A DNA stretch of 13,845 nucleotides from Chitinophagaceae bacterium (GTDB lineage: Bacteria; Bacteroidota; Bacteroidia; Chitinophagales; Chitinophagaceae). This document shows positions 1 through 7,663 of the stretch, piece after piece. Positions within the stretch are counted from its first letter, which is position 1. Every line of letters begins with the position of its first letter. The DNA lies in the NCBI GenBank assembly GCA_947463755.1, contig CANHUK010000009.1, forward strand, positions 1 to 13,845, given 5' to 3'. The notes below the pieces were generated by a model, which had not been told where the DNA came from, did not search any database, and saw nothing but the letters and a program-made list of their open reading frames with translations. The position numbers and the translations under genes are program-made.

Positions 1-841
1 AGCGTTGACGCAGGTTGCCAGGGTCAATCTTCGTGCAAAATATACGGCTGCTGAGGTGGGGGTGACCGGCGCCAATTTCATCATTGCGGACACGGGGAGT
101 ATTGCCATCACTGAAAATGAGGGCAATGCTCGATTGAGCTGCGCATGGCCGCGGGTTCACATCGTCGTAGCGGGCATCGAAAAGGTGATACCATCCATCG
201 ACGACCTATCCCTGTTCTGGCCCCTGCTGGCTACTTACGGGACAGGGCAGAAGGTGACCGTGTACAATACCATCGTGAGTGGGCCCCGTCAACCCGGAGA
301 AACTGACGGACCGGAGGAGATGTACGTGATCCTGCTCGACAACGGGCGGACCAATATCCTCGCCAATCCCGTCTCCCGCGAAAGTCTGTACTGCATACGA
401 TGCGGGGCCTGTCTGAATGCATGCCCGGTCTACAAGAATATCGGGGGGCATGCCTACGGGACGACCTATAGCGGTCCGATCGGGAGCGTGATCACTCCGC
501 ATCTGAAGGAAATGGACGAGTGGAAGCACCTGAGCTATGCCTCGTCCCTCTGCGGAAACTGTACGGAGGTTTGCGCCGTAAAGATCAATCTGCATGAACT
601 CCTGCTGGAAAACCGACATGAGGCGGTTGAGCTGGGATCCGGTAGTTTCGGGGAACGCGTCGCCTGGAAGGTATGGAAGACAGCCTCGCTGAATCGCATG
701 TTGATGAACGCCGGCAACCATCGGATCAAGAACTGGATGATGAACAGGATGTTCAAGGCGTGGTCCGATCACCGGCCGGGGTTGACCTTTCCGGCGCGAA
801 CCTTCAACCAGCAGTGGCGTGCGCGGAAGTCGGAACGATGA
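1..841 (+). CDS. lutB: LutB-type lactate utilisation iron-sulfur protein, C-terminal part (5' end outside window)
   Basis: The reading frame is already open at the window edge (first full codon at base 2), so about the first 180 residues are missing compared with a usual LutB of roughly 460-475 residues. The visible part begins inside the LUD domain (VTGANFIIADTGSIAITENEGN is split here as VTGANFIIADTG and ENEGNARLS), followed by GPRQPGETDGPEEMYVILLD. A ferredoxin-like segment then carries the first cluster motif CIRCGACLNACP and, about 55 residues later, a second cysteine set CGNCTEVC. In characterised systems LutB works with LutA and LutC in oxidising L-lactate to pyruvate in the cytoplasm; lutA and lutC would be expected upstream but are not visible. 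The second cluster motif ends in CA where many relatives have CP; the cysteines themselves are intact. The family call is strong; the substrate is inferred from the family. Confidence 0.9.
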   Translation, partial: ALTQVARVNLRAKYTAAEVGVTGANFIIADTGSIAITENEGNARLSCAWPRVHIVVAGIEKVIPSIDDLSLFWPLLATYGTGQKVTVYNTIVSGPRQPGETDGPEEMYVILLDNGRTNILANPVSRESLYCIRCGACLNACPVYKNIGGHAYGTTYSGPIGSVITPHLKEMDEWKHLSYASSLCGNCTEVCAVKINLHELLLENRHEAVELGSGSFGERVAWKVWKTASLNRMLMNAGNHRIKNWMMNRMFKAWSDHRPGLTFPARTFNQQWRARKSER

Positions 842-2208
842 CCGGAACGCATCAGACACCTTCAGCCATGGTCCTCATCCTCACCGAAGACGCCGGCCCC
901 CGGCACAGGTATATCTTCGGTTACCTGTTCAGCACCTTTCTGGGCATGGACTGCTCATTCTCTGTGCCGTCTGCCTCGCATGATCTCCCGTCAGGCATTC
1001 CGGTGATCTCTTATACGGACCATCCCGTAGCCGGGGCGTTCCATGTCAGACCGCAGGGAATACTTTCTGCATCGGGGATCCCGTCGGCCCCTGATATGGT
1101 TGAACGTTCCGGCCAATTGCCTTATTTTTTTGGGTCCTCCGGGGCAGACTTCCCATTCGATATTTTTGCCGCATCCTTCTATCTGCTCAGCAGGGCGGAG
1201 GAATACCATGGAGATCCTCCGGATGCATTCGGCCGCTATCATCACATCCATTCCCTCGCCTACAGGCATGGCTTCCTGGACCTTCCCCTGATAGACGGAT
1301 GGATGGCGCAGTTCAGGGATGCATTGACGCATCGCTTTCCATCGATCTCCTTCCTGTCACCCGGCTTCGAATTCCGGCCCGGTTATGACATTGATATCGC
1401 ATGGGCCTATCGGTCGCGAGGAGCTGTGCGTACGCTCGCCGGATCGCTGAGGTCGGTGGTGTCGGGCCGTTTCCGGGACGTCATCAGGCGACTGGAGGTC
1501 TTGCTGGGACGATCTCCGGATCCATATGACAGTTATGACCGGCTGGATGCCCTGCATGCGGCCTATGGTTTGCACCCGCGCTATTTTTTTCTGCTGGCGA
1601 CGAAGTTGCAGGGGGTGGACCGGAATCCGGATCCCCGGTCGCAGGCTGTCCGAACACTGGTCATAAGGCATGCCAAACATTATCCGGTCGGCATGCATCC
1701 GTCCTGGCGGAGCGAAGATGATCCGAAGGCCTTCCGCGAGGAAAAAGCGCTGCTGGAGGGGCTGATCGGCGGAAAGGTGACGGCTTCGAGGCAGCATTAT
1801 CTGAGATTTCAATTGCCTGATACTTACCGGCGACTGATTGCCGCCGGGATCACCGATGATCATTCGATGGGCTACGGGGAAGTGAATGGGTTTCGGGCCT
1901 CTGTTTCACGCCCATTTCCCTGGTACGATCTGTTGGCCGAGCAGGAAACACCACTGCTGGTCCACCCGTTCTGTTTAATGGATGCCACGGCCTTTCATGA
2001 GCTGGGCATGTCGCCGGAGGAGGCTTACGGTCAACTTGAGGGCTATCTCAGTGTCATCCGCGCATCCGGCGGCTGCATGACAACGATCTTCCACAATTCT
2101 ATGCTGGGTACCTGGCCATCCCATGCCGGCTGGTACGATATGTACGCCCGATTTTTGGGCAGGGTCTGCGATGCCGGTTCTTCATCATCCGGCCTTCTGT
2201 CTGGATGA
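838..2208 (+). CDS. Polysaccharide deacetylase-family protein with DUF7033-like N-terminal region
   Basis: 456 residues. The start is ATG at 838, overlapping the upstream lutB stop as ATGA, which suggests translational coupling; an internal ATG at 868 (MVLILTEDAG) is a possible alternative. The N-terminal third contains FDIFAASFYLLSRAEEY (about residues 107-123), typical of the DUF7033 region found in front of Bacteroidota deacetylases. The NodB-like fold follows: RPGYDIDIAWAY (residues 180-191) supplies the paired aspartates, GMHPSW (285-290) the metal-binding histidine region, SRQHYLRF (317-324), and TTIFHN (415-420) the late histidine. No signal peptide or membrane segment is evident, so a cytoplasmic location is likely. 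The family includes enzymes that remove acetyl groups from N-acetylated sugars, but the substrate here is unknown and deacetylase activity is inferred. The 3' end overlaps the convergent permease gene by 24 bases. Confidence 0.85.
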   Translation: MTGTHQTPSAMVLILTEDAGPRHRYIFGYLFSTFLGMDCSFSVPSASHDLPSGIPVISYTDHPVAGAFHVRPQGILSASGIPSAPDMVERSGQLPYFFGSSGADFPFDIFAASFYLLSRAEEYHGDPPDAFGRYHHIHSLAYRHGFLDLPLIDGWMAQFRDALTHRFPSISFLSPGFEFRPGYDIDIAWAYRSRGAVRTLAGSLRSVVSGRFRDVIRRLEVLLGRSPDPYDSYDRLDALHAAYGLHPRYFFLLATKLQGVDRNPDPRSQAVRTLVIRHAKHYPVGMHPSWRSEDDPKAFREEKALLEGLIGGKVTASRQHYLRFQLPDTYRRLIAAGITDDHSMGYGEVNGFRASVSRPFPWYDLLAEQETPLLVHPFCLMDATAFHELGMSPEEAYGQLEGYLSVIRASGGCMTTIFHNSMLGTWPSHAGWYDMYARFLGRVCDAGSSSSGLLSG

Positions 2209-3171
2209 TCTTCTAAATCCGGTGTTGACCAGGAATACGCCGCCGAGGGTGATCAGGGTGCCAATGGCGATGGTCAGACTCAGTTTTTCGTGATTGAGGA
2301 GGGCTCCCAGGATGACGGCCACGATCGGGTTGATATAGGCGTAGACCGAAGCCTGGGCCGGGGGCAGTCGTTTCAGGGCATAAATGAAGGCGGCGAAGGT
2401 CATGATCGAGCCCAGCAGTACCAGGTAGGTGATGGCGAACCATCCGTCGAATGGAATGGCATTGAGGGGAAGGTATTCGCCGGTAGCCCGGGCGAGGGAG
2501 ATGAACATGATCCCGCTGAGGAACATTTGCCAACCGAGGCTGTAATACGGGTCAAGGTCCTTCGCATGCCGAACGGTATACAGGGTACCGACCGCCCATG
2601 TCATCGATGCGATCAATCCCATCGAGGTGCCGGTGATGAACGCGGTACTGAGTTCTGCCCGAAGGTGATCCGAGAAAACCACCAGGATCCCGCTGAATCC
2701 CAGCAATAGTCCGAGTGTGGTCATCAGGTTCAGTTTCGATTCCCGGAACATCAGCAGGCTGAAGATCGCGATCCATATCGGGGAGATGGCGCCGATGACT
2801 GCCGCCATGCCGCTGGGAATGAACTTTACGGACCAGGTACTGAGGCCGTTGCTGATCAGGAACATGATGAGGCCCATCCACAGGAATTGCAGGAGTTGAG
2901 ACCGAGATGGCCAGGCATGTCCCTTCCAGGTGAAGAACGCGATGTAGACGCTTCCGCCGATCAGGTGCCGGATGCCCGACATTTGCAGCACGGGCATGGC
3001 GGCTACGCCTCGGGAAGATACCAGCCAGGTGGTGCCCCACATGAAACTGACCAGTCCCACGGCCGCCAGGGCCTTCGTCCTGTCCGTTCGCTTTGGATCC
3101 TTCAACGGTTGAAGGGTCCCCCGGGCCACATCCAGCAGGCTGTCGAGTATGTTCCTTACCGGATTTGCCAT
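2185..3171 (-). CDS. DMT-superfamily (EamA/RhaT-type) permease
   Basis: 328 residues, ATG start at 3171. After a charged N-terminal tail of about 30 residues come ten predicted membrane segments in two repeated EamA halves (about residues 33-167 and 182-317). The first half holds GLVSFMWGTTWLVSSRG and ends with LLLGFSGILVVFSDH; the second holds SMTWAVGTLYTVR, then AQASVYAYINPIVAVILGALL and TLITLGGVFLV, which is the usual EamA ending. Members of this superfamily export amino acids, nucleotide precursors or other small metabolites across the inner membrane; the substrate cannot be read from sequence. The gene starts 14 bases after the purH stop on the same strand and is probably cotranscribed with it. 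No Shine-Dalgarno sequence is visible in the gap. Its 3' end runs convergently into the deacetylase gene with no hairpin between them. Confidence 0.9.
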   Translation of the reverse strand: MANPVRNILDSLLDVARGTLQPLKDPKRTDRTKALAAVGLVSFMWGTTWLVSSRGVAAMPVLQMSGIRHLIGGSVYIAFFTWKGHAWPSRSQLLQFLWMGLIMFLISNGLSTWSVKFIPSGMAAVIGAISPIWIAIFSLLMFRESKLNLMTTLGLLLGFSGILVVFSDHLRAELSTAFITGTSMGLIASMTWAVGTLYTVRHAKDLDPYYSLGWQMFLSGIMFISLARATGEYLPLNAIPFDGWFAITYLVLLGSIMTFAAFIYALKRLPPAQASVYAYINPIVAVILGALLNHEKLSLTIAIGTLITLGGVFLVNTGFRRSSRQKAG

Positions 3172-3185
3172 GTAGTGGTTTGAGC

Positions 3186-4706
3186 TCAGTGCCTGAAATG
3201 GCGCATGCCGGTGATCACAAGTGCCAGGCCATTTTCCTGGCAGAATGTGACGGAATCCTTATCCCTGATCGATCCGCCTGGTTGAATGAAGGCAGTAATG
3301 CCGGCTTCATGGCCCATGCGGACGCAATCATCGAATGGGAAGAAGGCATCACTCGCCATGACGGCTCCATGGGTGTCCGCACCGAACTGTCGTGCCTTTT
3401 CCAGGGATTGCCTGAGCGAATCGATCCGTGAAGTTTGTCCGCAGCCCTTACCGATCAGTCGTGCGTCTTTCACGAGCGCGATGGCATTTGACTTGAGGTG
3501 CTTGCAGAGAATATTGGCGAAACGGAGGTCGCGCTGTTCGGATACGGTTGCAGGCCGGGCTCCTGCATCCTCCCATTTTGAGATGTCACCCTGGTCGGTT
3601 GCCTGTGCCAGCACGCCGCCCAGCAGGGATTTATACTGACGGGCGGGTTTGAAGCCTTCCAGCTGGCGCAGCAGGATCCGGTTCTTTCGGGTTCGGAGGA
3701 TATCCAGGGCGGCGGCTTCGTACGCGGGTGCGATCAGTACTTCAAAGAAGATCTCGCTGATGGCTTCCGCTGTGGCGGTGTCGATGGTTTGGTTACAGAC
3801 GAGCACTCCGCCGAAGGCGCTTTCGGGATCACCGGAGAGGGCTGCCTCCCAGGCGTCGCGGACGGTTCCGCGTTGGGCGGCACCGCAGACATTCGTGTGC
3901 TTGATGATGGCGAAGATCGCTTCATCGGCATTTTCGAAGTCTGCCATGAGCTGGACGGCCGCATCCACATCGACGAGGTTGTTGTAGGAAAGTTCCTTAC
4001 CGTTGAGTTGTTCGAAGAGGCGGTTAAGGTCGCCGTAGAAAACACCGGCCTGATGCGGGTTTTCGCCATAGCGCATGGGTTGTGCCCCTTCGACGGAATC
4101 GATGAAATGGCCTTCCCCGCCGGGATTGAAATACCGGGCGATCACGGCGTCGTAGTGACCGACCACTGAAAATGCCCGTGCGGCGTACTTCCTGCGTTGT
4201 TCGAGGGTGGTTGCGCCGGATTGTTCCCGCAGCAGTTCGCATATGCCGGCGTAATCGTTCCGGGAGGATATGACCAGTACGTCCTGGTGATTCTTTGCTG
4301 CGGCCCTGATCATCGAAGGACCGCCTATGTCGATCTTTTCGATGATGGCTTTTTCGTCCTGCGTATTGCGTACTGTTTCCTCAAAGGGATAGAGGTCGAC
4401 GATCACCATGTCGATCTCCGGGATATCATGACTTTTCATTTCCTCAAGATCCTGCAACAGGCCTCGGCGTCCGAGGATGCCTCCGAAGATCTTCGGGTGA
4501 AGGGTCTTGACCCTGCCGCCGAGGATGGAGGGGTAGGAAGTGACGGATTCTACCGGAACACAGGGAATACCCAGCTGTTCGAGGTGCGACTGTGTACCAC
4601 CGGTTGAGTAGATGGTCACCTTGAGTTCGTGCAGGAGTCGGGCCAGGGGTTCGAGACCGTCTTTGTAAAAGACGGAAATCAGGGCGGATCTGACGTTCTT
4701 TTGCAT
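3186..4706 (-). CDS. purH: Bifunctional AICAR transformylase / IMP cyclohydrolase (PurH)
   Basis: 506 residues, a usual length for PurH. The start is ATG at 4706 (MQKNVRSALISVFYKDGL); the frame stays open for another 150 codons upstream, but that stretch overlaps comEC and resembles no protein. The N-terminal MGS-like cyclohydrolase domain shows TIYSTGGT (31-38), GGRVKTLHPKIFGGILGRR (63-81) and IDIGGPSMIRAAAKN (125-139). The transformylase domain shows RYGENPHQ (212-219), NGKELSYNNLVDVDAA (235-250), and IIKHTNVCGAA (267-277) with the catalytic Lys-His pair; the C-terminus has IQPGGSIRDKD and GMRHFRH. It catalyses the last two steps of de novo IMP synthesis in the cytoplasm. SVFYKDGL in place of the common SVSDKTGL fits Bacteroidota versions. 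It sits 50 bases after comEC, with no visible Shine-Dalgarno sequence, and 14 bases before the permease. Confidence 0.97.
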   Translation of the reverse strand: MQKNVRSALISVFYKDGLEPLARLLHELKVTIYSTGGTQSHLEQLGIPCVPVESVTSYPSILGGRVKTLHPKIFGGILGRRGLLQDLEEMKSHDIPEIDMVIVDLYPFEETVRNTQDEKAIIEKIDIGGPSMIRAAAKNHQDVLVISSRNDYAGICELLREQSGATTLEQRRKYAARAFSVVGHYDAVIARYFNPGGEGHFIDSVEGAQPMRYGENPHQAGVFYGDLNRLFEQLNGKELSYNNLVDVDAAVQLMADFENADEAIFAIIKHTNVCGAAQRGTVRDAWEAALSGDPESAFGGVLVCNQTIDTATAEAISEIFFEVLIAPAYEAAALDILRTRKNRILLRQLEGFKPARQYKSLLGGVLAQATDQGDISKWEDAGARPATVSEQRDLRFANILCKHLKSNAIALVKDARLIGKGCGQTSRIDSLRQSLEKARQFGADTHGAVMASDAFFPFDDCVRMGHEAGITAFIQPGGSIRDKDSVTFCQENGLALVITGMRHFRH

Positions 4707-4756
4707 GTCGGAGGTTGATGTGTACCGGCAATGGGACCGAAGTCCGGGATCCTGAA

Positions 4757-6835
4757 TCAGCGGATCCTGCGGATGAAGGCACCGGATCGACGGGTTGAAA
4801 TAAGGCGCAAAGGTAGCCGTTCGCCGGCTGTCTCCCACTGCAGAATTTTCCACAGTCTGTTCGTTCCGTCTGCGATCCATACTGTCCGTGGCGATGCCGC
4901 CATCAGGCGTTCGGCATGGAGCGGGCCATTTCCGGATAGCACGGCCAGGTCGGCATCGGTCATGTCGGCCGGGTCTGGTGGTGGGCACCGCCCGGATGTC
5001 AGATGGATCACCAGCCCCTTCCAACCGAGTTTGTAGTGGCCTGATGCCTGCAGGGTATCGACCCATTGTTTCCGGATCCCGAAGTGATGAGCCGTCGCTC
5101 GCATGGCCAGGCGGAGCTGTCGGGTATCTTGTCGGCCAAACGTAGTGAGCAGCCATCGACAGCTTTGCCCCTCAACCAGTAACAAGAGCCGGGTCTGTGA
5201 GAGCGGCATGACCACGAAAGCCTGCTGGTGTTTCCTGATGAGGGTGGATCGGACGTGTAGTGTTCCTGATATCAAAAGGAACAGCAGACCTGACATCAGC
5301 CATGCTGGTTGCCTGCGCATTCCCCAGGCAGAGAGGCAGCCGATGGCGAGGTATATGGCCATCATCTCTCCGGCCGTGATATGAATGTCAACGAGGGTGC
5401 CGAATGGAACACTTTCCATGCGGAAGATGTATGCATTCAGGTGTTGGATCAGCCAGGTCACAGCCCCGCCACACCAGTCAGCGAGTCCTGCATGCAGGGG
5501 TGCCACCAGGCAGAGGGCGAGTTCACCCAGCAGGATGATCGTTGACAGTGGGATGGCCACGAGGTTGGTGATCAGGAACAGCAGCGGGAACCTTCCGAAG
5601 GCATGCAGCAGTAGCGGCGTGGTGAGGATCTGTGCCGCCAGGGTGACGGCGATCATTTCCCAGCCTTTCAAGGCCACTGGATTTCTAATGGGTAGCAGGG
5701 CGAGGACGGGCCGGTAGAAGATCATCAGTCCGGCCACGGCGCAGAAACTCAATTGGAAACCCAGATCCCAGAGCCACCAGGGCTGTGCTGCGAGCATCAG
5801 TCCCCCCACTGCTGCCAGGGTATTCAATCCGGCGCCTTCCCGGCCGGTGATCTCCTGTCCGATGCCGATCACCGAAAACATGCAGACGCTGCGCATCACG
5901 CTCGGTCCCCCGCCTGCCAGCATTCCAAAGGCCCAGATGCCTGTGAGTGCGCAGCCGGTTGCGATCCAGCGCACCCGGCGGCCCGGTATTAAAAGATTCA
6001 GTAGTCCGGTGAGGAGGCCATAGATAACACCGATGTGTAATCCGGAAATGGCAATGACATGGATGACACCCGTTTCGGCATAGGCGTCACTCAGGCGTTC
6101 GTCCAGGTCGTTCCGATAGCCGATGAGCAGGGCCTCTGCCAGCCCCAGTGATGATTTGTCGCGGATGTGGGTGCTGAGGGTGTTCAACACATGCGCCCTG
6201 GTCAATTCAAGGATAGCGGGTAAGCCTGAAGCCTTACTGCTGTCCATCACGATCCAATCGCCGGAGCGTAGAAAAATGCGGTAACCGATGCCCTGTCTTC
6301 CGAAATATCCCGCGGCATCAAATCCACCCGGGTATTCGGGTCCTTGCAGTTTGTCTGGCCGGATACGGATGATCAGGCGAGATCCGATCTGTGGCGGCTT
6401 GACGCCGCTATCGGCCGGAAAGTAGGCCAGTCCACGTCCGGCGGCGATGACATGCCGATCGATGTTGACGGCCTCGATGGTTGCTGTGCCCCGGAAGCTG
6501 TTGCGTTTTCGTTGCGGGCTTTCCTCCATCGTACAGATCCAGGCGAGGGAGCTGTCTTTCGACATCTGCGCCTTATCGGCAGACTGCTGTGCATGACGTT
6601 TGCTGCAAAGGGTCATTCCCCCGGCAGACAGGAGGCACATCAAAACTGCCAGTCCCCGTGCGGGTTCCCATTGCCAGGCAAGGCCTGGAGGCAGTCTGCC
6701 TGCGACCAGCCATCCGATGAGGCAGGTGCCTCCCAGCCACCCCCAGGCCACCGGTCCGATATCCCACCCGCCTGCACACCATATTCCCGCCGCATAGGGA
6801 ATTGCGATCCTTACAAAAGGCATCCCGCTCCACAT
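4757..6835 (-). CDS. comEC: ComEC/Rec2-family DNA-uptake channel protein, no canonical metallo-beta-lactamase zinc site
   Basis: 692 residues. ATG at 6835 is preferred because GGAGGG lies 8 bases upstream; an in-frame ATG four codons on (MPFVRIAIPY) is possible. Two or three N-terminal membrane segments lead into a DUF4131-like region (about 90-200). The Competence domain shows GLAEALLIGYRNDLDE (231-246), HVIAISGLHIG (259-269), GGGPSVMRS (308-316) and LWDLGFQLSF (355-364), all ComEC hallmarks, within a polytopic region that continues to about residue 540. The remaining 150 residues are soluble and occupy the position of the nuclease-like domain of longer ComEC proteins, but no HxHxDH motif is present. 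ComEC transports one DNA strand across the inner membrane in natural transformation. Other competence genes are not in view, so actual competence is inferred. It is the first gene of the comEC-purH-permease set. Confidence 0.92.
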   Translation of the reverse strand: MWSGMPFVRIAIPYAAGIWCAGGWDIGPVAWGWLGGTCLIGWLVAGRLPPGLAWQWEPARGLAVLMCLLSAGGMTLCSKRHAQQSADKAQMSKDSSLAWICTMEESPQRKRNSFRGTATIEAVNIDRHVIAAGRGLAYFPADSGVKPPQIGSRLIIRIRPDKLQGPEYPGGFDAAGYFGRQGIGYRIFLRSGDWIVMDSSKASGLPAILELTRAHVLNTLSTHIRDKSSLGLAEALLIGYRNDLDERLSDAYAETGVIHVIAISGLHIGVIYGLLTGLLNLLIPGRRVRWIATGCALTGIWAFGMLAGGGPSVMRSVCMFSVIGIGQEITGREGAGLNTLAAVGGLMLAAQPWWLWDLGFQLSFCAVAGLMIFYRPVLALLPIRNPVALKGWEMIAVTLAAQILTTPLLLHAFGRFPLLFLITNLVAIPLSTIILLGELALCLVAPLHAGLADWCGGAVTWLIQHLNAYIFRMESVPFGTLVDIHITAGEMMAIYLAIGCLSAWGMRRQPAWLMSGLLFLLISGTLHVRSTLIRKHQQAFVVMPLSQTRLLLLVEGQSCRWLLTTFGRQDTRQLRLAMRATAHHFGIRKQWVDTLQASGHYKLGWKGLVIHLTSGRCPPPDPADMTDADLAVLSGNGPLHAERLMAASPRTVWIADGTNRLWKILQWETAGERLPLRLISTRRSGAFIRRIR

Positions 6836-6843
6836 CTCCCTGA

Positions 6844-6849
6844 CCCTCC
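6844..6849 (-). promoter_or_regulatory. Shine-Dalgarno-like sequence of comEC
   Basis: GGAGGG on the minus strand, 8 bases before ATG at 6835. It decides the start in favour of 6835 over the ATG four codons downstream. It stands out because the other starts examined in this window (purH, the permease, the histidine phosphatase, the flippase) show no such sequence, as is common in Bacteroidota. Confidence 0.55.
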
Positions 6850-6854
6850 GACGG

Positions 6855-6862
6855 CAAAGCTA
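6855..6862 (-). promoter_or_regulatory. Possible Bacteroidota -7 promoter element upstream of comEC
   Basis: On the minus strand this reads TAGCTTTG, an exact match to the TAnnTTTG element of Bacteroidota primary-sigma promoters. It lies 20 bases before the comEC ATG, which would give a very short leader containing the GGAGGG ribosome-binding site. No clear TTG element is visible at the expected distance upstream, so this is a weak call. The rest of the 193-base divergent gap to the histidine phosphatase gene holds no other signal I can support. Confidence 0.3.
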
Positions 6863-7028
6863 TGCAGGGAGATGCCGGTTCTGATCAGCACGACGGGTGT
6901 TTTATCACCGGTACGGAGCTGGAAAAAGACGCTTCGGATATGTCGTAAACCTGACAACTTTTCGGGATCACGATGGCTGAATATACATGGACCATGATCA
7001 TGCGTACCTTCGCATCAAACATCAGACC

Positions 7029-7586
7029 ATGCGTATTGTAACGGTTTTTGCGGCGGTCTGCGTCGTTGTCATGATGCAAGCCTGCAGTACCGGTCATCGT
7101 ATCTATTTTGTGCGTCACGCCGAGAAATCTACACAGCCTGCCCGCGATCCGGATCTGACGGAGTCCGGCATGCTGCGTGCAGAAAGCCTGTCGCGTCTTC
7201 TGCAGTCACGCGACCTCGGCTCGATCTATAGCACCGATACCCGCAGGACGCGGCAAACGGCGGAACCGCTGAGCCGGCGTATGGGTGTACCTGTCACGCT
7301 CTATTCCAATGACACGACGCAGCGTTTTCTTTACCATCTGCTCGACCGGGAGCAGTCGGCGCTCGTGGTCGGTCATAGTAATACAGTCCTTTCCATGCTG
7401 AAGGCGCTGGGTCTAAATCCTTCGATCAGAGAGATACCGGATAATGATTATGACAACCTGTTCATCGTCATACAGCGACAGCGCAACGGGAGGGCCGGAT
7501 ACCAGTTGCAGCTAAAGGAAAGAACCTATGGACGGAAGTCGCCTGCTCCTGGTACGCCAGCCTCACCGGCTACTATGATGAAATAA
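7029..7586 (+). CDS. Predicted lipoprotein histidine phosphatase (phosphoglycerate mutase/SixA-like)
   Basis: 185 residues from ATG at 7029. This start is chosen because it places a signal sequence at the very N-terminus (MRIVTVFAAVCVVVMMQAC); an in-frame ATG at 6987 would add 14 polar residues in front. Residues MQAC (16-19) form an imperfect lipobox, so Cys19 may be lipidated; the following STGHRI lacks the acidic residues of Bacteroidota surface-export signals, so a periplasm-facing anchor is more likely (inference). The histidine phosphatase core is complete: YFVRHAEK with catalytic His30, SIYSTDTRRTRQTAEPL with the conserved arginine, and ALVVGHSNT with His116. The small size resembles SixA-type enzymes. 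The substrate is unknown. A basic, proline-rich tail of about 20 residues follows the domain. The gene stands alone and ends just before a strong hairpin. Confidence 0.87.
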   Translation: MRIVTVFAAVCVVVMMQACSTGHRIYFVRHAEKSTQPARDPDLTESGMLRAESLSRLLQSRDLGSIYSTDTRRTRQTAEPLSRRMGVPVTLYSNDTTQRFLYHLLDREQSALVVGHSNTVLSMLKALGLNPSIREIPDNDYDNLFIVIQRQRNGRAGYQLQLKERTYGRKSPAPGTPASPATMMK

Positions 7587-7602
7587 ATATTGATGATGTT
7601 TC

Positions 7603-7650
7603 AATATAAATATAAATGCCCCGGAGATCCGGGGCATTTATATTTATATT
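7603..7650. terminator. Bidirectional rho-independent-type terminator
   Basis: A perfect inverted repeat with 23-base arms (7603-7625 and 7628-7650) around a two-base centre. The inner part is the GC-rich ATGCCCCGGA and its complement; the outer part is a TTTATATTTATATTT-type A/T run on each side, so either strand yields a stable hairpin followed by a U-rich stretch. It begins 16 bases after the histidine phosphatase stop and ends 13 bases before the stop codon of the convergent 1127-residue gene, so it can serve both. Confidence 0.9.
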
Positions 7651-7663
7651 TACTTTCCTTGAA

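Noticed and set aside
206..859. 217-codon open frame on the minus strand
   Set aside because: It lies opposite the well-supported lutB coding sequence, has low-complexity shadow-like composition and matches no family I recognise.
4747..4769. Direct repeat GGATCCTG (4747-4754 and 4762-4769) near the comEC stop
   Set aside because: Only eight bases long and partly inside coding sequence; GGATCC-like words are frequent throughout the window, so chance explains it.
4707..5156. 150-codon in-frame open extension upstream of the purH start, overlapping the comEC end
   Set aside because: It is read in a different frame from comEC on the same strand, is arginine- and proline-rich like a GC-rich shadow, and resembles no PurH N-terminal extension. 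The PurH length and conserved start fit ATG at 4706.
6344..6997. 217-codon open frame on the plus strand
   Set aside because: It is mostly antisense to the comEC N-terminal region, where the comEC reading has the better motif and start support.
7005..7012. TACCTTCG as a possible -7 element for the histidine phosphatase gene
   Set aside because: It has one mismatch in the most informative part and no matching upstream TTG element at a suitable distance.
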